Origin: Macrostomum hystrix
Lineage: Eukaryota; Platyhelminthes; Macrostomidae
Direction of reading: 5' to 3'
Assembly: GCA_950097015.1 (NCBI GenBank)
Contig: CATNEN010000037.1
Span: forward strand, 3,935,501 to 3,999,500
DNA: 64,000 bases
The number at the start of each line of letters is the position of its first letter. Position 1 is the first letter of the stretch. Positions 54,310-64,000 of this stretch are shown piece by piece. The translations under genes and the position numbers were made by a program. The notes under the pieces were generated by a model, which saw only the letters and a program-made list of their open reading frames with translations, was not told the DNA's origin and searched no databases.

Positions 54310-57300
54310 ATGAGCTTCATCAGCCGCGAGGCGAGCCCCGTGAAGCCCAGCCTGCTGACTGTGGTCAACTCGCACAAGATCCTGCGTGCCCGGCAGTCCA
54401 CCTTCACGCCTGACGGCCTTCAGCGACTGCGCCAATTCGGCATCGGCGCCGCGTGCGGCTGCGCCCGCTGCTGCGGCGGCGGAGGCGGACACAACGGCAA
54501 CGCCGAGGACGACAACAGCTGCGAGAAGGTCCGGCCGCACCCGCTGCGCCTGGAGCCGCGGGACATTCAACTGCCAGATTTCGCCTGCGAGTTACGCGCG
54601 CCTGACGACACGCGGCCCGTGGGAGTCGAAGAAGACATCGACGATGTTGACATTGTGGAAGAGCTTGTCGAAGTTGAAGATGACAGCCGCCGTCTCGCTG
54701 TCCTGGCCGACTGCTTCCTGCTGCTGCTGCGCGCCAATTCGTCCGCCGCTGTCGCCGTCGGGGATCTCGCCGAGCAGGCTGAGCTCGGCCTGTGCCGGGC
54801 GCACTGGGCAGCCGTCCTAGCTTGGGCGCACGCTCTGACCGTCGAGGCTGTCGTCTGCCTTCGTGGCGTCCGGCTTGAAGCTGCCGGTGGCACCGAGGCC
54901 ACCGGAGTTCGCCTCGCCTGGCCCAGCGGAACTTGCCAACCCGCGATGGTTCTCGAACCCTTGACCTGCAGCCCGGTCACACTGCACGAGCTGCTGCTGG
55001 CCGCAAGCCAGCTGGACTCTCGCGGCCTCCTGGCTCAACTGCCGCCAGAGCCGGGCAGCTGCCTGCCGCTCGAATGCACGCCAGCAGGCGGCTCGCAGCC
55101 GCACTCGCCGGTTCCGATGGCGACGCAGCATCAGCTGCAGCCGAAGCTGCTGCTGCCGCTGACCTGTCAGCAACAGTCGCAGCCGCCATCAGCTGTCCAG
55201 CAGCCGCAGTCGCCGCATGCCCAGGCGCTGCTCCAGTCTCCGCTGGGTCAGCAGCGCTCGCCGCGCTTCTTTAAGCGCAAATTCGACTCGCTGTGGGCAT
55301 TCTTCGGCACCGGTGGCGCGCCTGTGGCCCAGCCGTCGCGAATGTTCTACGCCGCCCTGAGCCGTCCCGAGCTCGAGTCCTTCATGCACGTGGCCAGAAA
55401 GCCGCGAGCCCGCCGTCAGAAACTCTGGGCGGTGCTGCACACCCGCACTTTGTACTTCTTCAAGCAGAGCTCGGCCGCCTGCAACGCCGAATTCGAAGTC
55501 GACCTCATGAACCTCAGCGGCCTGGAGGTCACGGAGGACGCGGCCGCGAAGGACGCCGCCAGAAGGGATCCGCTCTCGCCTAGCGGTCTCCGCACCGTCA
55601 CGCTGCGCTTCTCCAACTCAAAGAAGTGCATCTACCTGACCCCGCTGGACAAGTTCGACCTGCGGCGCTGGCTGGATGGACTCGAACGGCTCATGAGCGG
55701 CAACAGCGGCTGCGGCTTCGGCTCCGATGGCACGCCGGACGAGGACGGGCTGGGCCGCCTGCAGGCTCGCCGGCTGTCCGGCCTGAGCAACTCCTTCCAC
55801 AACTTGTCCTCGGCCGGGGCCAGTCGACCGGCTTCTCCGCCGGCCGGGGCGGCTGGAGGCCTGTCCGGTGGAGTCAGCGGCAGCGGCGGCGGCGCTGGCG
55901 GCTGTGGAGCCGCCGGGAAGGTGGCCGGGAAGGACGGTCGTCTGGGGGTGCCTTCGGTGAGCCGTCTAAGCCCTTTGCAACAAAACTGATCAGAATGTCA
56001 GTTTGGGATCTGATCAGAATGTCAGTTTGGGATCTGATCAGAATGTCAGTTTGGGATCTGATCAGAATGTCAGTTTAGGATCTGATCAGAATGTCAGTTT
56101 GGGATCTGATCAGAATGTCAGTTTGGGATCTGATCAGAATGTCAGTTTAGGATCTGATCAGAATGTCAGTTTAGGATCTGATCAGAATGTCAGTTTGGGA
56201 TCTGATCAGAATGTCAGTTTGGGATCTGATCAGAATGTCAGTTTGGGATCTGATCAGAATGCCAGTTTGGGATCTGATCAGAATGCCAGTTTGGGATCTG
56301 AGCTCGCATGTGCTGTAACTAATTCCGGTTCATAATTTGATCAGAATCTGAACAACCGTGAGATGATGGCGTCCTGCAACAACCTAGATGAGCTCAGCGG
56401 TCGACGTGAGTACCAGCCTGTTTTTTAAAATATGTTTACACAAATTTACTCGAAAATCAACGGCTTCATTTTCTCCTATGTAAAACAAAAAATTGAGTGA
56501 ATAAAACGTCGAAAATTTGTTTCAGATTAAATGTCGTTTGATTTTTCTGTGTTTTTTCTGTAATAAAGAAACTTCATTTCCTAGATGCTTAAACATCTAA
56601 AAATTTTTTGTTTGGCAAATTTTCTATTCGCTTTTTACACGTCAAAATTTGCTGTTTCGTAATACTCCCCTTGCCTTGCGACAAAACAAGGTTTAAAAAT
56701 TAATCTAAATTTCAATCAACAATCAAAGCTTTAAACTCGGGGTGACATTCAAGTCTAACGGGATTTAACACCCGTGTCTAACAGGATTTAACACCCATGT
56801 CTAACAGGATTTAATACCCGATTCTAACAGGATTTAACACCCATGTCTAACAGGATCTAAAACCCGTGTCTAACAGGATTTAACACCCATGTCTAACAGG
56901 ATTTAACACCCGTGTCTAACAGGATTTAACACCCATGTATAACAGGATTTAACACCCGTGTCTAACAGGATTTAACACCCATGTCTAACAGGATTTAACA
57001 CCCGTGTCTAACAGGATCTAAAACCCGTGTCTAACAGGATTTAACACCCGTATCTAACAGGATTTAACACCCGTGTCTAACAGGATTTAATAGCCCGTGT
57101 CTAACAGGTGTGAGATCGATCACGGATCTGTCTATTCCTAGAATTTCCCTCACCCCGCTTACATTCGCCGTCAGAGTCCCCTGTCCGTTGCGCCGCGGCA
57201 AAATTCAGCCAGGGCGGCCAGACGACTCTGCTGAGCCATCAGGACAGCGCCATGCCCATCATCACCGTCAACTGCAGCGACGACTTCAGTCCACAGAGAG

Positions 57301-60300
57301 ACGACGAGCCGGAGGAAGAAGATAACGATTGCCAGGTTAGTCCTTATTAACAGGTGTGAATCTCTAGTGTTTAATCTTTTGAACAGGTGCGAAATCTGAT
57401 TCCATATCACAGATCATCATATCACAGTCCACATGGCAATATAATATGTCCTTTTATTTATTTTAAATCGAATGGCATTTAACGCATTGCGTCATTGATG
57501 CTCTCGGCACGAATCGCGTGCCGTTTGATCGCCTTGACTTCAAGCTGGGTTTGATGAAAAGCTTAAGAAATTGAAGATTAATTTACATTTTTAACAACGA
57601 GACCGCCGAATACAATTGGGGGCTGCTTTGCGATGAAAAAGTCTGCCATTCTGTTCCGTCAGTTAAATGTTTATTTTTATTAGATTTAGTTCTTCCTTTT
57701 CTTCTTTATATAAGTTAATATATCACCAGCAATAATGTGGCCAACCTGTTTGGCAGGGACACTAGTAACCTGTTCGGCAGGGACACTAGTAACCTGTTCG
57801 GCAGGGACACTAGTAACCTGCTAGACAGGGACACTAGTAACCTGCTAGACAGGGACACTAGTAACCTGTTAGACAGGGACACTAGTAACCTGTTAGACAG
57901 GGACACTAGTAACCTGTTAGACAGGGACACTAGTAACCTGTTAGACAGGGACACTAGTAACCTGCTAGACAGGGACACAAGTAACCTGCTAGACAGGGAC
58001 ACTAGTAACCTGCTAGACAGGGACACTAGTAACCTGCTAGACAGGGACACTAGTAACCTGTTAGACAGGGACACTAGTAACCTATTAGACAGGGACACTA
58101 GTAACCTGCTAGACAGGGACACTAGTAACCTGCTAGACAGGGACACTAGTAACCTGTTAGACAGGGACACTAGTAACCTATTAGACAGGGACACTAGTAA
58201 CCTGCTAGACAGGGACACTAGTAACCTGCTAGTCAGGGACACTAGTAACCTGCTAGTCAGGGACACTAGTAACCTGCTAGACAGGGACACTAGTAACCTG
58301 CTAGACAGGGACACTAGTAACCTGCTAGACAGGGACACTAGTAACCTGCTAGACAGGGACACTAGTAACCTATTAGACAGGGACACTAGTAACCTGCTAG
58401 ACAGGGACACTAGTAACCTGCTAGACAGGGACACTAGTAACCTGCTAGACAGGGACACTAGTAATCTGTTAGACAGGGACACTAGTAACCTGCTAGACAG
58501 GGACACTAGTAACCTGTTAGACAGGGACACTAGTAACCTGTTAGACAGGGACACTAGTAACCTGTTAGACAGGGACACTAGTAACCTGCTAGACAGGGAC
58601 ACAAGTAACCTGCTAGACAGGGACACAAGTAACCTGTTAGACAGGGACACTAGTAACCTGCTAGACAGGGACACTAGTAACCTGCTAGTCAGGGACACTA
58701 GTAACCTGCTAGTCAGGGACACTAGTAACCTGCTAGTCAGGGACACTAGTAACCTGCTAGTCAGGGACACTAGTAACCTGCTAGACAGGGACACTAGTAA
58801 CCTGCTAGACAGGGACACTAGTAACCTGTTATACAGGGACACTAGTAACCTGTTAGACAGGGACACTAGTAACCTGTTAGACAGGGACACTAGTAACCTG
58901 TTAGACAGGGACACTAGTAACCTGCTAGACAGGGACACTAAGTAACCTGCTTAGACAGGGACACTAGTAACCTGCTAGACAGGGACACTAGTAACCTGTT
59001 AGACAGGGACACTAGTAACCTGCTAGACAGGGACACTAGTAACCTGCTAGACAGGGACACTAGTAACCTGCTAGACAGGGACACTAGTAACCTGTTAGTC
59101 AGGGACACTAGTAACCTGTTAGACAGGGACACTAGTAACCTGCTAGACAGGGACACTAGTAACCTGCTAGACAGGGACACTAGTAACCTGCTAGACAGGG
59201 ACACTAGTAACCTGCTAGTCAGGGACACTAGTAACCTGCTAGACAGGGACACTAGTAACCTGCTAGACAGGGACACTAGGCAGAGACACCAAGTCACATT
59301 TTTGAAACTCAGAACTCACTAAAAATGTGTTCCTATTTATTTGGCTGATTCTCCTCATAGTTTGCATTAATTCCTTCTTACATTAATGCCTACACATTCC
59401 ACACAATGCGACCCGTCAACGCGCAGCTGAAGAAGCTGGAGATTTGGCGATCCTCCTCGGACTCAATCGACCAGCTCACCCCGGAGGAGATTGCCGAGCT
59501 GCGGCGGCGTCGAATCTCCACCGAAATCCAGGTGCGTCGCCCTTTGTGAATTCGGCCTTTTTGTGGCTAGATTTTCCGATCAATCGATTGACCGATTCGA
59601 GCTTAGAAATAAACTTTTTTCTTCTCAACTACTTTAAAGACTTGGCCATCTGAATCTCGCACGAGAAGTCTAGAAAACGTTGTCCTTCTCATGTTCTTAG
59701 TTTTAATCAGAATTTCGAAAAAAATTTGTTCCCATCATTTTCCTTTTCACAGTTCTCATGATTCTCATCTTCACAGTTCTCATGATTCTCATCTTCACAG
59801 TTCCCATCATTCTCATCTTCACAGTTTACATGATTCTCATCTTCACAGTTCTCATGATTCTCATCTTCACAGTTTTCATGATTCTCATCTTCACAGTTTT
59901 CATGATTCTCATCTTCACAGTTCTCATGATTCTCATCTTCACAGTTTTCATGATTCTCATCTTCACAGTTCTCATGATTCTCATCTTCACAGTTCTCATG
60001 ATTCTCATCTTCACAGTTCTCATGATTCTCATCTTCACAGTTCTCATGATTCTCATCTTCACAGTTCTCATGATTCTCATCTTCACAGTTCTCACGATTC
60101 TCATCTTCACAGTTCTCACGATTCTCATCTTCACAGTTCTCACGATTCTCATCTTCACAGTTCTCAATATTCGCACCTTCCCTACTTCTTATTTTACATC
60201 CAAAAACGCTGCAAATGCGATTCAAAAGTACATCTCTCCACGCACAACAACCCGGCAGCTGCAAAGCCTTCAGTCGGAGATCAAGAAGCGCGAGGAGCAT

Positions 60301-60450
60301 CTCTCGGCTAAGCAGCTGCAGGCGTTGAACGTGCAGATGTCGGACCTGTACGAGGACATCCAGGAGTTGAGCACGACTCTGGCCAAAGTGCAACGAAAGG
60401 GCGGCCTAGGCGGCGGCTTCTTCGCCGCACTGAAGAAGAAAAGCTTCTGA
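54310..60450 (+). CDS. PH-domain and coiled-coil protein, family not identified
   Basis: Exons are 54310-55956, 56345-56405, 57175-57335, 59427-59531 and 60259-60450, GT-AG and in phase, about 721 aa. The last exon could instead begin at 60229, adding ten residues. Residues 1-350 are unassigned, with acidic (VEEDIDDVDIVEELVEVEDD) and Gln/Pro-rich parts. A PH domain occupies about 352-460: FMHVARKPRARRQKLWAVLH, LYFFKQ, CIYLTPLDKFDLRRWLDGLE, with the conserved Trp near its end. A Gly/Ser-rich linker follows, then an acidic patch (DDEPEEEDND). The C-terminal coiled coil runs LTPEEIAELRRRRISTEIQ into SEIKKREEHLSAKQLQALN. The tail is GGGFFAALKKKSF. The fold suggests membrane or phosphoinositide binding. 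Every intron has its own minisatellite. A further 5' exon is possible (53553-53734). Confidence 0.8.
55985..56302. repeat. 24-bp minisatellite in PH-gene intron 1
   Basis: About 13 copies of a 24-bp unit containing gatcagaatgtcagtttggg. It starts 28 bp after the donor. The genuine acceptor at 56344 reads ttgatcag|aatctg, nearly the same as the unit's ctgatcag|aatgtc, so the array looks derived from sequence around this splice site. Confidence 0.95.
56406..56754. other. Unique part of PH-gene intron 2
   Basis: A/T-rich intronic sequence after the donor at 56405/56406. Nothing recognised. Confidence 0.5.
56755..57112. repeat. 23-bp minisatellite in PH-gene intron 2
   Basis: About 15 copies of a 23-bp unit containing taacaggatttaacaccc, ending about 60 bp before the acceptor at 57174. 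Confidence 0.94.
57336..57734. other. Unique part of PH-gene intron 3
   Basis: Intronic sequence after the donor at 57335/57336 with no recognised feature. Confidence 0.5.
57735..59280. repeat. 24-bp minisatellite in PH-gene intron 3
   Basis: About 64 copies of a 24-bp unit containing gacagggacactagtaacc. There is a single-base slip near 58940. Both strands read open for about 400 codons, purely because the unit is a multiple of three without stops. Confidence 0.97.
59748..60170. repeat. 24-bp minisatellite of acceptor-like units in PH-gene intron 4
   Basis: About 17 copies of a 24-bp unit containing gattctcatcttcacag. Each copy carries a pyrimidine-rich stretch followed by cacag, a near-consensus 3' splice site, and the last copy is about 60-90 bp before the true acceptor. 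Confidence 0.95.
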
Positions 60451-60684
60451 GCTGTGATGTGTGTGTACATAGGACTGCTAATGTGCGGCTGCGGCACCGA
60501 CTCACTTATAACTTGCAGAACTCACTTGCTCTATTACTGCACTGCAATAGTCAGTCATTGCTAGTTACTGTTGTATAATAATATAATACTTCGAAATACT
60601 GGAGACGAGAGTCGCGAGACTGAATGATGAAAAGGGTGAGATGTAGCTGAGCAAGGAATCCATTTTAGTTGAGAAGGGACAAGT

Positions 60685-60972
60685 GAAAAGTGAGAATAGG
60701 AAGAAGAGAGGTGAGAATGGGAAGAAGAGAGGTGAGAATGGGAAGGAGAGAGGTGAGAATGGGAAGGAGAGAGGTGAGAATGGGAAGGAGAGAGGTGAGA
60801 ATGGGAAGGAGAGAGGTGAGAATGGGAAGGAAAGAGGTGAGAAAGGGAAGGAGAGAGGTGAGAATGGGAAGGAGAGAGGTGAGAATGGGAAGGAGATAGG
60901 TGAGAATGGGAAGGAGAGAGGTGAGAATGGGAAGGAGAGAGGTGAGAATGGGAAGGAGAGAGGTGAGAAGCT
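60685..60972. repeat. 21-bp purine-rich minisatellite
   Basis: About 14 copies of a 21-bp unit containing gaatgggaaggagagagg, about 235 bp after the PH-gene stop, probably in its 3' UTR or just beyond. Confidence 0.95.
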
Positions 60973-61319
60973 GCTATAAGCGGGTGAGCAAAGAAGTGAA
61001 AGATGTTCAGAAGATTAGTGCTAAAAAGTAGAAACCTTGATTCTGTTCGCTTTCCTGCCTTTCTGCTCACGAGTGCTGTTGCCCTATGTACTTTATTATT
61101 TGTGAAGATAATGTGAAGTTTCATCGGGTGTTCGATTTGCCCGAGTTCACGTTGATCAGCAAATATCTGACGAATTACATTTGATAATTATTTTGCCGGT
61201 GTGGGCAGCGGCTAGCCCCGCACTTAAGCGCTAGATTAACCCTCATCTCATCATCGTTACTGATCAATTAAAGTTTTATTTTATGTTTTTGGTTAACAGT
61301 TCTGGTCCCCATTGGGCTG
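60973..61319. other. Spacer, no gene seen
   Basis: Short unique stretch between two arrays. ATTAAA near 61268 could be a polyadenylation signal of the PH gene. Nothing else is recognised. Confidence 0.3.
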
Positions 61320-62058
61320 TCTAGTGTCATTGAGCATGTCTAGTTGTCATTGAGCATGTCTAGTTGTCATTGAGCATGTCTAGTTGTCATTGAGCATGTC
61401 TAGTTGTCATTGAGCATGTCTAGTTGTCATTGAGCATGTCTAGTTGTCATTGAGCATGTCTAGTTGTCATTGAGCATGTCTAGTTGTCATTGAGCATGTC
61501 TAGTTGTCATTGAGCATGTCTAGTTGTCATTGAGCATGTCTAGTTGTCATTGAGCATGTCTAGTTGTCATTGAGCATGTCTAGTTGTAATTGAGCATGTC
61601 TAGTTGTCATTGAGCATGTCTAGTGTCATTGAGCATGTCTAGTTGTCATTGAGCATGTCTAGTGTCATTGAGCATGTCTAGTTGTCATTGAGCATGTCTA
61701 GTTGTAATTGAGCATGTCTAGTTGTCATTGAGCATGTCTAGTGTCATTGAGCATGTCTAGTTGTCATTGAGCATGTCTAGTTGTCATTGAGCATGTCTAG
61801 TGTCATTGAGCATGTATAGTTGTCATTGAGCATGTCTAGTTGTAATTGAGCATGTCTAGTTGTCATTGAGCATGTCTAGTGTCATTGAGCATGTCTAGTG
61901 TCATTGAGCATGTCTAGTTGTCATTGAGCATGTCTAGTTGTCATTGAGCATGTCTAGTTGTCATTGAGCATGTCTAGTTGTCATTGAGCATGTCTAGTTG
62001 TCATTTAGCATGTCTAGTTGTCATTGAGCATGTCTAGTTGTCATTGAGCATGTCTAGT
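61320..62058. repeat. 20-bp minisatellite
   Basis: About 37 copies of attgagcatgtctagttgtc, with a 19-bp variant lacking one t and a taattg variant scattered in the right half. The left third is almost perfectly homogeneous. Confidence 0.97.
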
Positions 62059-62814
62059 TCCAAATTCAGTCAGTCGATACTCAAATTATAAGGTACATAA
62101 AGAAAAAATCGTCGTGTCACGTGCCAAGTTTATATATTTAGATTAGAATAGGCACAATGGGAGCTCTTTATCTAACTAATGGGATCTGTTCTCACGGGAC
62201 GGGACTGTCTGTTTTTTTAATGCTTTGAGCGGGATGTTCATCTCAACTGAACAGCCTCTAATCAGGCGATCCAGGCAGAGCTGGACTATATAGAGACAGG
62301 AACAGTAATAAATAGAGCCGCATAGAGAGAGCGGAGCAGTCGGTTCAGTAGCTGCCAGAGTGTCAGTCACGGCGGTCGACTTTGCAATAATTGTCCCGCA
62401 GTAAAGACTCGCAGACTCGCAGACTTGAGTGTCTTTGAAAAGACTGACTGAAAAATAAATGACGAGCACACATATACAGTGTTTCTATGCAGAGCCTGCA
62501 AGCAACGGTTGAGTAGTTAAACTTCTATAATTAACCTTTTTTTCGTAATTACATTTTGGCATGTGGGAATGTTAAACTCTTCGTGTAAGATTTATTAGTT
62601 ATATTCTACTAACACGACAGTCTCTACTTATGGATAGTAGTAACAAGAGCTTCTGCTAAAAAGATACTTTAAAAAATATATATATACATAGCGTGCTTTA
62701 ATAAATTATAAAGTACAAAAGGACCTTCGCAATATATTTTTAATAAGAAACAAATTCGTGTCCTCGATGGACACTGCATTTAGAGGCCATTGACTGTACA
62801 TCTATATATTTTAT
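62059..62814. other. Spacer, no gene seen
   Basis: Unique sequence, A/T-rich towards the right, between the last minisatellite and the foldback element. No gene is supported. Confidence 0.35.
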
Positions 62815-63872
62815 CGATTCGTCCCCAAGAACCACTAGGAGTAGAAAGACTGGAAACTACGTTTCTTCGAAAAATATTTTAAGGCCGGTTTTCGCGAAAA
62901 AAAAATACACTATGGAGATAGGAGATAGGAAAATTTCACTTTTCAGACTTAAATGGTGACAGCTTTTGATTGGAAGCTGACACAAAGCTGTTCATTTGAT
63001 ATAACTTGCCTAACATGTTGCTCTATCTAGCGAATGTTATAAAGTTTTGTATATGAAAATTTGATCTTCATACGGTTTTCTTTACTAAAAAACCTATCAT
63101 AAGACTGAAATTTATTACACTACTAGTAGACTAGTAGAATTAGCTTAATCTTTTGTTTCTGTTTCTCTTGCAACTAAGTATTAATTAATTAATATATTAA
63201 TTCGTATTTGATATTCTTCGCAGCTTTAATAGAAAGCAATGTTTACTTTGTTTTATTAGTTTTATTTATTTATTAATTTTTTATTTTTTAATTGACTACT
63301 TTACAAAATGTATAAAAGCTTCACAAGGAAAAATATATAAGAGAAAATAAATATGAAAGGTAGATAAATTTATTATTGAAATATAATAAAGCAATAAATT
63401 TAATTTTATTACTTTAAAAAATATATAAATTTCAATCGGAAAATAAATGCAATATTTAATACATTAAATAAGCGAAATAAATAATATTTATTTTGACCGG
63501 TCAAAAAACTACTGCTAGGTACCCATAAAGTATAATTTAGGCTCATTAATAATTAATGAATAGCTAAAAAACTGCAAAAACAACATTGTCAGTGCATCGG
63601 AACTTTAAATAAAGAAAATCGTTTGAATATCAAATTTCATGTACAAAACTTTATAACATTCGCTAGAGCAAATATTATAGGCAAGTTATATTAAAAGAAC
63701 AGCTTTGTGTCAGCTTCCAATCAAAAGCTATCACCATTTAAATCTGAAAAGTGAAAATTTCCTATCTCCGTAGTGTATTTTTCCGCGAAAAAACCAGCCT
63801 TCATTTATTTTTATAAGACACGTAGTTTCCCGTCCTTCTCCTAGTGGTCCAATTGTTCGTCCCTCCTAGAAG
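62815..63872. mobile_element. Foldback-type element with about 250-bp inverted arms
   Basis: The left arm (about 62815-63075) and right arm (about 63615-63872) are reverse complements at high identity. For example agcttttgattggaagctga on the left pairs with tcagcttccaatcaaaagct on the right, and gcgaatgttataaagttttg pairs with caaaactttataacattcgc. The roughly 540-bp centre is very A/T-rich and has no open frame. The short sequence gccattga lies outside each arm (62786-62793 and 63930-63937) and could be a target duplication or chance. Confidence 0.8.
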
Positions 63873-64000
63873 AGATAAAGCGGGAAATTTTCCATGAAAT
63901 ATGTTTTCTAAGAAAATGAGTCGGGCGTTGCCATTGAGTTAGAATGCGCATATTCATTATTATAACTAAACTTATTCCCAGGTGTGCGATCCCTTAGAAC

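Noticed and set aside
57737-58945. About 400-codon open frames on both strands
   Set aside because: They are produced by a 24-bp tandem repeat without stops. The region lies inside an intron of the PH-domain gene.

Overview
This is animal nuclear DNA. Every recognisable gene is a metazoan family split by GT-AG introns. The families are a rhodopsin-class amine GPCR, an HCN channel, WDR1/AIP1, ETHE1, eIF6 and a PH-domain protein. There are no bacterial operons, rRNA or CRISPR arrays. Exons are GC-rich islands in AT-richer spacer. The GPCR looks like the alpha1-adrenergic/octopamine (OAMB) type, and tRNA-derived SINEs with an ATT-rich tail are present. This fits an invertebrate, plausibly a spiralian such as a free-living flatworm, but the window alone does not prove the taxon.

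Layout: 1-2.1 kb, spacer, a 24-bp minisatellite and an old SINE copy; 2.1-11.1 kb (+), a three-exon amine GPCR whose two introns are mostly tandem repeats; 11.1-13.5 kb, spacer and a 20-bp array; 13.5-14.3 kb (-), an unrecognised intronless reading frame; 14.5-15.8 kb, a 24-bp array and a SINE; 15.8-21.3 kb (-), a nine-exon HCN channel, with a possible 5' UTR exon near 22.2 kb; 21.4-31 kb, gene-poor and dominated by five minisatellites; 31.3-36.7 kb (+), WDR1/AIP1; 38.2-40.3 kb (+), ETHE1; 43.1-46.9 kb (+), eIF6; 47-54 kb, three large arrays; 54.3-60.5 kb (+), a PH-domain/coiled-coil protein with a possible upstream exon at 53.6 kb; 60.7-62.1 kb, two arrays; 62.8-63.9 kb, a long inverted-repeat (foldback) element. 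Two MITE-like elements with perfect 14-bp terminal inverted repeats lie at 32.0 and 41.6 kb.

The strongest large-scale signal is that most long introns and spacers carry their own minisatellite, unrelated in sequence to the others (unit mostly 16-47 bp, often 20 or 24 bp, up to 76 bp). Several units contain splice-site-like sequence, and one resembles the real acceptor beside it. Arrays with a unit length not divisible into stops give long spurious reading frames on both strands, which I left out. The genes are functionally unrelated (amine signalling, pacemaker current, actin turnover, sulfide detoxification, 60S ribosome biogenesis), so no cluster is implied. Exon junctions were inferred by eye from splice consensus, reading phase and remembered family alignments; no search was run.
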